Positions 43,497 to 52,337 of a DNA stretch of 64,000 nt are shown in pieces (positions within the stretch are counted from its first letter, which is position 1; the number at the start of each line of letters is the position of its first letter). The notes under the pieces were generated by a model. That model saw nothing but the letters and a program-made list of their open reading frames with translations. It was not told the DNA's origin and did no database searches. The DNA comes from JANQPX01 sp965222015 (GTDB lineage Bacteria > Pseudomonadota > Alphaproteobacteria > Geminicoccales > Geminicoccaceae). Location of the stretch: contig CBDCTL010000011.1 in assembly GCA_965222015.1 (NCBI GenBank), positions 66,728-130,727 on the forward strand, read 5' to 3'. The translations under genes were made by a program, and so were the position numbers.

Positions 43497-43676
43497 ATGA
43501 CGGATCAGCTTACACCGGAGGAGGCCAGCAAGGATCGTTTCTTCAAACGATTGGCCGACCTCTCGACGGAGATGATCGACGAGCACGGCAAGGACTTCAC
43601 CATGGGCGCCCTGCTCCTCGCCGCCCGTTTCATCGCCGAAAACAAGCCGTTCGAGAAGGCCCCGGCTCAACAATAG
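43497..43676 (+). CDS. 59-residue unknown protein, last gene of WD40 operon
   Basis: A short frame starting ATG with a good GAGGAG ribosome binding site, 36 bases after the WD40 stop. The protein (MTDQLTPEEASKDRFF to FEKAPAQQ) is predicted to be two helices: an amphipathic one near residues 10-30 and a more hydrophobic one near 34-48 (FTMGALLLAARFI). It is acidic and without Cys. No family is recognised. It converges on the TonB receptor gene with 20 bases between. Confidence 0.68.
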   Translation: MTDQLTPEEASKDRFFKRLADLSTEMIDEHGKDFTMGALLLAARFIAENKPFEKAPAQQ

Positions 43677-43696
43677 GCCGCAGCCCCGGACCTGGC

Positions 43697-45757
43697 CTAG
43701 TCGAAGGACCAGCGAAGCGTAAACAGCACCCGGCTGTCGATATCGACACCCGGCCCCCAATCCGCGCCGCCCAGCAGGCTGGTGCCGACCACGGAAAGAT
43801 CGAGCTGTTCAGTCAATCGATAGCCGAGACGCGCGCCCAGATCGAAAACATTGTCCACGTCGACGGTGCCGATCTCGCGGGTGGGCGTATCGTTCGGCGA
43901 AAGCAGCGTTCGTTTGGACTGCCAGCGAAAGGCGAGATTGACGTCAAACGGATCGGCGACGTATCCCAGACCGAGGTCGACGCTGTGCCTCGGCGCCGAG
44001 TCCTCGAAGTCGACCGCGAAGGCGCGGTTGGTCTGGTTCACCTCAAGGTCGTCGTCGACGCTGAGCAGCATATAGCCGAGACGATAGGACCAATGCTCGC
44101 CGACCAGCCCTTCGAGGCCGAGTTCGGCGCCGATCGTCTCCGAATCGCCAACATTGCGCGGCACGGACAGAACTTCGCCGCCGATCGACTCGAGCGTCGG
44201 GGACGAGGGACGGCCCGATACCGATTTAAGGTCGGACTGACGCTGCCAGAAAACACTGGCGTCCAGTTCCGCGTCGATCTGCCCGACATCGTGACGCCAT
44301 CCGAGTTCGGCATTCAGGTTCTTGGCCGGGTCGATCCTGGGGTCACCGCTGACCGCCGTGATCCCCAGCGGATTGGTCGGCGCCGGCACGCTGTAGAAGA
44401 GGTCAATGTGGCTCGGCAGAAGGACGCCGCTACCCGATGCAATCCGGAGTGTGTCCCGATCCGTGACCTTCGCGACCAGCCCCGCATTGTAGCTGGGCTC
44501 GGTCAGTGTCCGGTCATAGTCGGACGAGCTGAAACCGCGCGGCGCGCTGTTCAGGTACATGTCGAAATGGTCGACCCGGGCGGCGGCGGTCCAGGCCAGC
44601 CAATCGGTCACTTCCCAGAACCAGGTCCCGCCGATCGCAAAGATGTCGGCACCACCGGATCCAGCGGCCAGTGAGCCAGTAGCGAACTTCGAACGGGTGT
44701 CTCGATACTCCAGTAGCAGGCGTGCACTATGCTTCGGCACCGGCTTGATCAGGCCTTCGAGGCTGGCGACGGTCAAGTCGCTGTCGATGGCAAGGTCCTG
44801 CGTGGTGCCCTGGCCGTCGATCTCGAACAGGAGATCGATGTCGTTCTTGTTGTGGTAGGCTTGAAGCTTCCAGAACCCGAGGCTGGCATGATCGGCGCTC
44901 AGGGCGGCGCGCAACGAACGCTGATCGTAGGTGCTTTTCGACCAGGTCTGGCCTCCGGTCACGTCGGTGCGGTCGACATTCGAGGCCGTCGTCTCGGCTT
45001 CGAGATGGATGGCCGGACCCAGCTCGCCAACCAGCGCGAGGGCGGCACGGGTTGCCTCCGGGTCCTCGTCGAGAGCGGTCACTCGATCGGGTAGCGCGTC
45101 GGCGTAGCCGTCGGAACGATCGATGCCGGCGGATGCCCGAACACCAATCGCCCCTTCGCGTGCGACCACGGCGCCGGAACCATGTGCGGAGGGCTCGACC
45201 CCGACGGCGCCGCTCGCCGCTGAACGGCTGTCATAGATCGGGTTGTAGGTGATGATGTTGATCACGCCGCCAAAGGCGTTGAAGCCGTACAAGGCCGTAT
45301 TCGGCCCCTTGACGACCTCGATCTGGCGGATCTCCTCGATCTCGACCGGCACGCTCGGCCAGGCGGTGAGGCCATAGGCATCGATGTAGACCTGGCGACC
45401 GTTGACCAGAACGAGAAGCGCCGGATTCATTGGCTGCGCGCTGCCGCGAAGGCCGATTTCGGACTGGCCGTCGGTATAGCGTATGATGTCGAGCCTGGCA
45501 TAGCGCGCGAGAAGTTCGGGGATCTCGCGGAGACCGCTTTGAGCGATCTGCTCCGCGGTGATGATGTTCATGGAAACCGGCACTTCGCTCCCGCGTTTTG
45601 GCAGACCGGTGGCGCTGGTGGTGACACTTTCACCGAAGAGGGCGGAAAGACCTCCATGATCGATCGACTGCGCCGATGCCTGCGATGCGGTCAGGAACGA
45701 GAACAGGACGGGCGCCAGCGGACAGCTGAGCGTGCCAGTCACGAAGCGCACGCTCAT
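43697..45757 (-). CDS. TonB-dependent outer-membrane receptor
   Basis: A 686-residue receptor with signal peptide (to about residue 29, SQA-SAQ), a plug domain (about 60-175, NIITAEQIAQSGLREIPELL and GLRGSAQPMNPALLVLVNGR onward to FGGVINIIT) and a 22-strand barrel (about 190-686) ending RVLFTLRWSFD. The ligand is unknown. It is the last gene of a cassette with a YfiR-like periplasmic protein, a GGDEF-EAL protein and a PhnD-like binding protein, so it may sense rather than only transport. It overlaps the preceding gene by ATGA. Confidence 0.92.
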   Translation of the reverse strand: MSVRFVTGTLSCPLAPVLFSFLTASQASAQSIDHGGLSALFGESVTTSATGLPKRGSEVPVSMNIITAEQIAQSGLREIPELLARYARLDIIRYTDGQSEIGLRGSAQPMNPALLVLVNGRQVYIDAYGLTAWPSVPVEIEEIRQIEVVKGPNTALYGFNAFGGVINIITYNPIYDSRSAASGAVGVEPSAHGSGAVVAREGAIGVRASAGIDRSDGYADALPDRVTALDEDPEATRAALALVGELGPAIHLEAETTASNVDRTDVTGGQTWSKSTYDQRSLRAALSADHASLGFWKLQAYHNKNDIDLLFEIDGQGTTQDLAIDSDLTVASLEGLIKPVPKHSARLLLEYRDTRSKFATGSLAAGSGGADIFAIGGTWFWEVTDWLAWTAAARVDHFDMYLNSAPRGFSSSDYDRTLTEPSYNAGLVAKVTDRDTLRIASGSGVLLPSHIDLFYSVPAPTNPLGITAVSGDPRIDPAKNLNAELGWRHDVGQIDAELDASVFWQRQSDLKSVSGRPSSPTLESIGGEVLSVPRNVGDSETIGAELGLEGLVGEHWSYRLGYMLLSVDDDLEVNQTNRAFAVDFEDSAPRHSVDLGLGYVADPFDVNLAFRWQSKRTLLSPNDTPTREIGTVDVDNVFDLGARLGYRLTEQLDLSVVGTSLLGGADWGPGVDIDSRVLFTLRWSFD

Positions 45758-46278
45758 CGCTCCTGAACCATCATGCGAAACGTGGTGTTGAAGCGTGCGT
45801 TCACAGACTGCGCGGCCGCGCGGTTCAAGACGATGCGCACGTCCGGCTCACCTTTGACCCACATGACGCAAAAGCCGAGGTCGATGCAGTCTTGATGGAG
45901 GGAAACCACAAGCGTCTGATTGGCACGAGCCTTTGCGAACACGGGGGCCTGAAGGGCGGACGTCTCCGCGGCGAGAAGGACGAGGTCGGCGCTGTCCAGA
46001 GAGTCCAGCGTTCGCTCGTCGATCAACCGTGGGCTGAGCATGAAACCCGGGCCGTGCCTGGCCTTGGCAAGGTCAACGATTTCTGCGGCATCGGTGGTGG
46101 ATGCATCGGATGTCGAATCGTAGACGACAGCGAGATCGACGACACCGGTCGGCGGATCGATCAGAAAACTCAGCGATCGCGTGAGCACGTCGAGATCCGC
46201 CGGTCTAGCTGCCGACATGCCATCGAGCGGTATGGCAGCTATCGCCAGCAAGGCGAAAGCTGCAAGATATCTCTTCAT
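45754..46278 (-). CDS. YfiR-like (DUF4154) periplasmic protein, candidate
   Basis: A 174-residue secreted protein with signal peptide (1-23). The mature part resembles the YfiR/HmsC family in layout: early GVVDLAVVYD, the middle ADLVLLAAETS, then TLVVSLHQDCIDLGFCVMWV, and the C-terminal DVRIVLNRAAAQSVNARFNT. YfiR binds and represses a membrane diguanylate cyclase. The similarity is by pattern, so the call is tentative. Its neighbour is a membrane GGDEF-EAL protein, which fits. It lies 43 bases after that gene. Confidence 0.65.
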   Translation of the reverse strand: MKRYLAAFALLAIAAIPLDGMSAARPADLDVLTRSLSFLIDPPTGVVDLAVVYDSTSDASTTDAAEIVDLAKARHGPGFMLSPRLIDERTLDSLDSADLVLLAAETSALQAPVFAKARANQTLVVSLHQDCIDLGFCVMWVKGEPDVRIVLNRAAAQSVNARFNTTFRMMVQER

Positions 46279-46321
46279 CGAAACCCAATCGGAATCCGAA
46301 CCTTTTGATGGATATAATATC

Positions 46322-48475
46322 TTAAGTTAATCTCGTCAAAGTTGAATTATGTTGTCGATGGAAAATGCGTTTGCGAAGCCAGGCCGTCGCGTCGCTGGCA
46401 TTTAGCGGTTTGCAGAAAAGATAGCCCTGACCAAATTCGCAGCCGACGTCTCGCAGCAGGGCGCACTGCATATCGGTCTCGATGCCCTCGGCGACGATGC
46501 GGTAGTCGAGAGCGTGCGCCATCTGAACAATGGCTTCGATGATGGTATGGCGCCGGTGATCGACGGCGTCGGTCGGTTTCGGGGTTGCTCTTTGCCCAGG
46601 CCGGCGGTCTTCGCTGTTGCCGTTGATCGCCACCAGATCGGCGACGAAGGATTTGTCGATTTTCAAGGCGTCGAAGGCGAAGTCCTGGAGGCACGAAAGG
46701 CTCGAATAACCGGTTCCGAAATCATCGATGGCAATGCGGACGCCGCGGGCGCGGAGCGGCGCCAGCGACTTCGTGATCGCCTCGGGCTGATTCATCGCCA
46801 CGGTTTCCGTGATCTCCAAAGTGAGCCAGCCACCATCGTCGCCATCCTCACACAGGAGATCGAGAAGCCGTGTCGTCAGATCGCTCTGTTCGAGCTGCCT
46901 TGCTGAAAGATTGATGCCGACCTGGATGTTTCGACCGAACGTTTCGCGCCAGCGTCGGGCCTGGGCAAAGGCTTCGCGCATGACCCAGTGACCGATCGGC
47001 AGGATCAGGCCTGACTCCTCGGCGACCGAAAGGAACGACTCCGGCGAGACGAGACGACCCGATGAGTCGCGCCAGCGCAGCAGCGCCTCGAAACCGATCG
47101 GTGCGTTGGTCTCGAGCGAGACTACGGGCTGGTAGTGAAGCTCGAAGCTCTCGGTCTCGACCGCCTCCCGTAGCTGTCTTTCCAGAACGAACCGATCGAC
47201 CAGACCATGACGCATGGCATCGACGAAGGTGCGATAGGTATTGCGACCTGCTTCCTTGGCGGAATACATGGCCATGTCCGCGGCCTGCAGGAGTTCACTT
47301 TTGGAGTTCGAATCGTCGGGATAACAGGCGATGCCGATGCTGGTGCCGATCGCGAGAGTCTGATCGCCGGCGGCGATCGGTCTGCGCAGAGTCTCGAGGA
47401 TGTTCTCGGCGACCTTCGAGGCCGTCGTCCTGACATCGCGGCCGACGATCAGCATCGTGAACTCATCGCCCCCGAGCCGTGCGACCATCGACCAGCGGTC
47501 GCCACCGTCGCGCGGTCGGCATCCCTCGATCACGTTGCTGAAACCGCAGAGAATGTCGTCACCGACCGCGTGGCCGAGCGTGTCGTTGATCTGCTTGAAC
47601 CGGTCCAGATCGAAGAACATCGTCGCCAGCTCCAAACCGGCCCCGTCGCATTGCGCCAGACCTGCATCCAGCTTTTCCTGGAAACGCGAGCGATTGGCGG
47701 CGCCGGTCAGCGAATCGAAATAGGCGAGCCGATGGATCCTCTCGGTCTGCTCGCCGATCGCGTCCAGCATGGCATTGAAGGCCTGAGCAAGCTCTCGCAC
47801 CTCGGCCTCACCCTGACCGTCGACCCGGATGTCGAAATCCCCGCCAGCCGCCGCTTGAGCGCTGGCCCGAAGCTGATTGAGGCGCCGGCCAGTCCGGTGC
47901 AGGAGATAGAAGGTGCTCAGCAACGCAATAACGACGAAAGAGAATGCGATGCCCAACAAGGTCCGCTGCGTCGCTGCGAGCTCCGCGTTCACTCTGGCGA
48001 GCGACATGCCGAGCCGCACGACGCCGATCTCTTCGCTCCCGAGACGAACCGGGATCGCCATGTGGATCGAATCACGCCCGAGTTCGGCGACTTTTGCCCG
48101 CGATTCCAGAACCGCCTCGACGAGCCGGTCGCGGACGAGATCGAGAAGGCGGCCGTCCCGCTCCGAGCCATCGGCGAGAATCGTGCCGGATCCGTCCACC
48201 GCATAGGCGTAGAGCACGTCGTTTCGCGCCTGAACTTCACGGAAGACCAGACGAAGCTCACCGATCCGTAGTTCATACATGTAGTTCGCGGTGAACTCGC
48301 CCAGAAGCTTCGCCAGCTGTTCCGTGCTCTCGTAATATCGGGTCCGGAGACTATCTTCGAAGGCGACGTAGCTGGTCACTCCGAGTGCGGTGCCGGCAGC
48401 GAGAATCAAGGCCCCGACCAACGAGGCATATTTCCCGGCCAGGGTCCTCCAGAGAGGCTGAAACGAAGCGATCAC
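46322..48475 (-). CDS. Membrane HAMP-GGDEF-EAL protein
   Basis: A 717-residue sensor. TM1 (about 15-35) and TM2 (about 170-195) flank a periplasmic domain of about 135 residues, followed by HAMP (about 190-245), GGDEF (about 255-430, RLGGDEF intact) and EAL (about 440-705). The EAL motif is FEALLRW, and EITETV, IDDFGTGYSSL and EGIETD are present. The I-site is missing (Asp and Ser replace the RxxD). An extra stretch of about 25 hydrophilic residues sits after SFVADLVAING in the EAL domain. It overlaps the PhnD-like gene by ATGA, so both are co-translated; the binding protein may bind its periplasmic domain. Confidence 0.94.
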   Translation of the reverse strand: MIASFQPLWRTLAGKYASLVGALILAAGTALGVTSYVAFEDSLRTRYYESTEQLAKLLGEFTANYMYELRIGELRLVFREVQARNDVLYAYAVDGSGTILADGSERDGRLLDLVRDRLVEAVLESRAKVAELGRDSIHMAIPVRLGSEEIGVVRLGMSLARVNAELAATQRTLLGIAFSFVVIALLSTFYLLHRTGRRLNQLRASAQAAAGGDFDIRVDGQGEAEVRELAQAFNAMLDAIGEQTERIHRLAYFDSLTGAANRSRFQEKLDAGLAQCDGAGLELATMFFDLDRFKQINDTLGHAVGDDILCGFSNVIEGCRPRDGGDRWSMVARLGGDEFTMLIVGRDVRTTASKVAENILETLRRPIAAGDQTLAIGTSIGIACYPDDSNSKSELLQAADMAMYSAKEAGRNTYRTFVDAMRHGLVDRFVLERQLREAVETESFELHYQPVVSLETNAPIGFEALLRWRDSSGRLVSPESFLSVAEESGLILPIGHWVMREAFAQARRWRETFGRNIQVGINLSARQLEQSDLTTRLLDLLCEDGDDGGWLTLEITETVAMNQPEAITKSLAPLRARGVRIAIDDFGTGYSSLSCLQDFAFDALKIDKSFVADLVAINGNSEDRRPGQRATPKPTDAVDHRRHTIIEAIVQMAHALDYRIVAEGIETDMQCALLRDVGCEFGQGYLFCKPLNASDATAWLRKRIFHRQHNSTLTRLT

Positions 48476-49437
48476 CGCATGACCTCGGCCGCGGTTTCGA
48501 CGATGGTCATGCGTTCCAGAAGATCGGTGATCACCGGATCGCCCATGGTCACCGGACGAAACGTCGCGCGCGCGGTCTTAGCCACGCCGAGCGCCTCGAA
48601 CAGTTCCGATCTCGCCTCACCCAGGCGTTCGGCGAGAGAGCGGCGCGTCGCCGGATCGACCGCATTCGATGCGATCGCGACCGCGATCGGGATACGCGGC
48701 GACATCAGGACCGGTCTGAACAATCCCGGACGCGAGCGCGCGACCCGGCGGAAGTCGCCCAGGGAGACGGCGGCGGCGTAGGGGCCTGGCTCGGCACGAT
48801 AGAGCCACATAAGCGGACTGCGGTCGTCGCGAAGATGGAACGTGCCGATTCGATCGGGCGCGATCGGCACGTTGCCGATCACCTCGTTGGCCTTCAGCCC
48901 TCGACGCAGCAGGGTCGACAGCGGCAGTAAATGGGCGAGACCCGAGCCATGACGTGAAAAGGCCAGCCGGCGGCCGAGCAACTCCACCGGCGCAGCGTCT
49001 TCACGCTCGTCCTTGACGATGATCACCGCACGCTGCGACGACGGCTCCTCGTCTTCGATGACGAACAGCGGCACGGCATCGATCTGGCGGATGAGGCTGG
49101 CGGCCACGAAGGGCTCGCCGACGAAAACCTGAATTCTGTCGTCCCAGAATTCCCAGAGCAGCCCTGCCGTGCTGCTGGTCATGCGAAGGGCGACCTTCGG
49201 CAGGTCGGTGCCGTCGGTCGGTCGGTTCAGCCGCTTCAGGAGTTCGAACCAACGTTTCTCCTCGAGCGCGACGTCGCGCGTGGCCCGCCCGATCGTGAGC
49301 ATCCGCTCCGGCGCGGATGCGGCAGCTGCGGCGGCGCCGTGGAACATCTCGGATCCCAGCAGCATCAAGATGATCAAAAGAGCCTGCCGCGACAAACCCC
49401 GTCCCCTGTCGCCCAAAGCCGAAACTCTCCCAGACAA
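48472..49437 (-). CDS. PhnD-like periplasmic binding protein
   Basis: A 321-residue periplasmic binding protein with the phosphate/phosphonate PhnD-type fold: early LTIGRATRDVALEEKRWFELL, QVFVGEPFVAASLI, then FSRHGSGLAHLLPL and the C-terminal VTMGDPVITDLLERM. No ABC permease or ATPase follows; instead a GGDEF-EAL gene overlaps it, so it more likely serves as a ligand-sensing partner. The frame starts at a TTG without a good site; a TTG 14 codons later (49395) follows AGGGGACGGGG and begins right at the signal peptide, and is perhaps the true start. Confidence 0.82.
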   Translation of the reverse strand: MSGRVSALGDRGRGLSRQALLIILMLLGSEMFHGAAAAAASAPERMLTIGRATRDVALEEKRWFELLKRLNRPTDGTDLPKVALRMTSSTAGLLWEFWDDRIQVFVGEPFVAASLIRQIDAVPLFVIEDEEPSSQRAVIIVKDEREDAAPVELLGRRLAFSRHGSGLAHLLPLSTLLRRGLKANEVIGNVPIAPDRIGTFHLRDDRSPLMWLYRAEPGPYAAAVSLGDFRRVARSRPGLFRPVLMSPRIPIAVAIASNAVDPATRRSLAERLGEARSELFEALGVAKTARATFRPVTMGDPVITDLLERMTIVETAAEVMR

Positions 49438-49698
49438 GGGTTAAATTCATGTTAACGGCCTGCTGATCGTCACCGATGGCGGCCGATTGCGCCCAAGCGA
49501 TCAAAGGACCTTGCACCAGGTGCTGCGGTATCACGCATGAATGCCCTGGCGGCGGACCACCGGATAGGAGGACGGGCCGGGACGGCCCCGTCGACGACGG
49601 CATGCTTCGCGCTGCGCATGCATGGAATCACAAAGGGCTTGCGCGGTTCGCCGCAATGACGAGACTGGGCACGCAGTCAGCCACGAGAGGCCCCGATC

Positions 49699-50973
49699 TT
49701 GACCTTCACGCCCTTCGAAGCCGCCGCCGTGCTGGTGGTGATCGCAGCGATCCTCGGCTATGTGAACTACATCTGGTTCCGCATGCCGCACACCATCGGC
49801 CTCACGGTCATGGGCGCGCTCGCCTCGCTTGTGATGATCGCGCTGGACAAAGCGGCTCCCGGCCTTCAGGTCGGCGAGGCGGTCCGCTCCTTTCTGGCGG
49901 GGATCGACTTCGACGAGGTGCTGCTGGACGCCATGCTGTCCTTCCTGCTGTTCGCGGGCGCATTGCACATCGACCTCCAAATGCTGCTGAAACGCCGCTG
50001 GGCGGTGCTGGCGATGGCGCTGTTCGGGGTCGTGATCTCGACCTTCGTGGTCGGCTTCGGCTTCAGGCTGCTGACCGGCTTCCTCGGCCTCGACGTGCCG
50101 ATGGTCTGGTGCCTGGTGTTCGGCGCGCTGATCAGCCCGACCGATCCGGTGGCGGTGCTCGGGATCCTGAAGTCGGCGCGGGTGCCGCCCGAGCTCGAGG
50201 CCAAGATCGGCGGCGAAAGCCTGTTCAACGACGGCGTCGGCGTCGTGGTCTTTTCGATCTGTCTGGCGGCGGCGGTCGGCGGCGGCGACTTCTCCGCCCT
50301 GCATGCCCTCGAACTTTTCGTGGTCGAGGCGTTCGGCGGCGCAGCGCTCGGCCTGGTCGCAGGCTGGATCGGCTATCGCAGCATGAAGGCGATCGACGAG
50401 CACAATCTGGAGGTTCTGATCTCGCTCGCCGTGGTCATGGGCGGCTACGCGCTCGCCCTTCGCCTGCATGTCGCCGGACCGATCGCCATGGCGATCGCTG
50501 GCCTTCTGATCGGCAATTACGGCACGCGCTTCGCCATGAGCGACCGCACCCGCGAGCATCTGACCAGCTTCTGGTCGCTGGTCGACGAGATCCTGAATTC
50601 CGTGCTGTTCCTGCTGATCGGCATGGAGATCGCCGCCATCGTGTTCGACGCAGGCTATCTGCTCTCCGGCCTCCTTTCGATCCCGCTCGTGCTGATCGCC
50701 CGCACGCTCGCGGTCGGCACGCCGTTCACTCTCCTTCGCCGGTTCACGCCGTTCACCCGCGGCGCACTCCCGGTGCTGGTCTGGGGCGGCCTCAGAGGCG
50801 GCATCTCGATCGCTCTGGCCCTCTCGCTACCGGACGGACCGATGAAGGAGCTGATCCTGACGGCGACCTACGTCGTGGTGATCTTCTCGGTGGTGGTACA
50901 GGGCGCCACCATGGGCATGGCCGCGCGCACCTTCGTCGGGCGCGTGCAGGACGAGGATCCGGTCGAGGCCTGA
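49699..50973 (+). CDS. Cation/proton antiporter, CPA1 NhaP-type
   Basis: A 424-residue inner-membrane antiporter with about 12 TM helices. The family signature is seen in LISPTDPVAVLGIL and LFNDGVGVVVFSI (the ND motif region typical of CPA1) and LVWGGLRGGISIALAL near the C-terminus. It should exchange Na+ (or K+) for H+. The start is a TTG preceded by GAGAGG. The cytosolic C-terminus is short. Monocistronic; 184 bases before the next small gene. Confidence 0.92.
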   Translation: MTFTPFEAAAVLVVIAAILGYVNYIWFRMPHTIGLTVMGALASLVMIALDKAAPGLQVGEAVRSFLAGIDFDEVLLDAMLSFLLFAGALHIDLQMLLKRRWAVLAMALFGVVISTFVVGFGFRLLTGFLGLDVPMVWCLVFGALISPTDPVAVLGILKSARVPPELEAKIGGESLFNDGVGVVVFSICLAAAVGGGDFSALHALELFVVEAFGGAALGLVAGWIGYRSMKAIDEHNLEVLISLAVVMGGYALALRLHVAGPIAMAIAGLLIGNYGTRFAMSDRTREHLTSFWSLVDEILNSVLFLLIGMEIAAIVFDAGYLLSGLLSIPLVLIARTLAVGTPFTLLRRFTPFTRGALPVLVWGGLRGGISIALALSLPDGPMKELILTATYVVVIFSVVVQGATMGMAARTFVGRVQDEDPVEA

Positions 50974-51157
50974 ATTGTCCGAAGCCGAGCCTTGCCGTTG
51001 CCCGACGGACCAGGGTCGAGCGATGCCCGCAGACCGAGGGCTCGCACCGGTTGTTCGCAACCAAGACGTTTTCGTTAACCGAATTGAAAGACCTTCTGGC
51101 GATAGTGATCCCATCGCAGCGGCGCAATGCCGTGCCGGCTCGCCAGAGGATTGAGGT

Positions 51158-51490
51158 ATGAATCAGTTCGAGCTCACGCTGCTGGCGCAGCTCAGCGCTC
51201 ATCGGGAACTCATGGTGACCTTGTTCGTCTACCGCTTCCTGCAGGAAGCGAACCCGCTCAAGGCCGCATACCTGGTCAAGGACATGTTCGAAGACTCGCC
51301 GACCACCGCGCCGCGGGACGGCACCTGCCTGGATCCGGCGACCTCCGATCTGCTGGCGGCGATGACCGACGAGGCGATCGAGGACGTGATGGACCGCGTG
51401 ATCGAGCGGCTGGAATTCTGCATGCGCGACGAGCCCGAGCCGGTGGCGGACGACCTTCCGCTCGCCCGCTCGATCATCGCCGACCTCTGA
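51158..51490 (+). CDS. Hypothetical protein, 110 residues
   Basis: A small cytosolic, helical protein of no recognised family. N-terminal helices (LTLLAQLSAHRELMVTLFVY and RFLQEANPLKAAYLVKDMF) precede an acidic second half (DEAIEDVMDRVIERLEF). The ATG has GAGGT just upstream. It stands alone, after the antiporter gene and convergent with the ABC permeases. Confidence 0.7.
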   Translation: MNQFELTLLAQLSAHRELMVTLFVYRFLQEANPLKAAYLVKDMFEDSPTTAPRDGTCLDPATSDLLAAMTDEAIEDVMDRVIERLEFCMRDEPEPVADDLPLARSIIADL

Positions 51491-51515
51491 TCCTCACATC
51501 CGCCGGTGCGGGACC

Positions 51516-52337
51516 TCAGCGACGACGGCGGAGTTTGGGATCGAGCAGGTCGCGCAGGCCGTCGCCGAGCAGGTTCAGGCCAAGCACCGTGATCATGATC
51601 GCCAGACCCGGGTGGATGGCGAGGCCGGGCGCGAGATGCAGAAGTGTCTGGGCGTCCTTCAGCATCTTCCCCCAGGATGGGTTCGGCGGCTGGGTGCCGA
51701 GGCCGAGATAGCTGAGACCGGCTTCGGCGAGAATGGCGAGCGCGAACTGGATGGTCGCCTGGACGATCAGCAGGCCCGCGATATTCGGCAGGATGTGGTC
51801 GGTGGTGATGCGCAGCGATCCCTTCCCGGCGACACGCGCCGCGAGCACGAAGTCCCGCGGCCAGACGGCGAGCGCCGCGCCACGGGTCACCCGCGCGAAC
51901 ACAGGGACGTTGAAGATCCCGATCGCGATCATGGAGTTGATGGCGCCCGGTCCGAAGATCGCGGTGATCATGACCGCCGACAGCAGGGCCGGAAAGGCGA
52001 AGGCGAAGTCGGAAAAGCGCATCACCATCTCGTCGATCCAGCCGCCGCGCGCTGCGGCCAAAGCACCGAGCGGCACGCCGATACCGGCGCCGATGCCGAC
52101 CGCGACCAGCGCCACCAGCACCGAATTCGCCGCCCCCCGCATCATCATCGAGGCGACGTCGCGGCCATATTGGTCGGTGCCGAGCCAGTGCTCGGCGCCA
52201 GCCGGCGCGAACCGGTTGGCGATGTCCTGTGCGGCGAACGGCAGAGGCGTCCAGAATAGGGAGAGGACGGCGACGGCCAGAACCACCGAACTGATCACGA
52301 GGCCGGCGACCAGGCCCGGCTGCCTAATCATCGGCAC
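51516..52337 (-). CDS. ABC transporter permease, DppC type
   Basis: A 273-residue permease of the peptide/opine/nickel class with an N-terminal TM near 10-30 and five more TM helices, plus the EAA loop (AARVAGKGSLRITTDHILPNI) that contacts the ATPase. It pairs with the DppB-type permease whose gene overlaps it by 14 bases. The ATPases and substrate-binding protein are not nearby. Substrate unknown. Confidence 0.9.
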   Translation of the reverse strand: MPMIRQPGLVAGLVISSVVLAVAVLSLFWTPLPFAAQDIANRFAPAGAEHWLGTDQYGRDVASMMMRGAANSVLVALVAVGIGAGIGVPLGALAAARGGWIDEMVMRFSDFAFAFPALLSAVMITAIFGPGAINSMIAIGIFNVPVFARVTRGAALAVWPRDFVLAARVAGKGSLRITTDHILPNIAGLLIVQATIQFALAILAEAGLSYLGLGTQPPNPSWGKMLKDAQTLLHLAPGLAIHPGLAIMITVLGLNLLGDGLRDLLDPKLRRRR

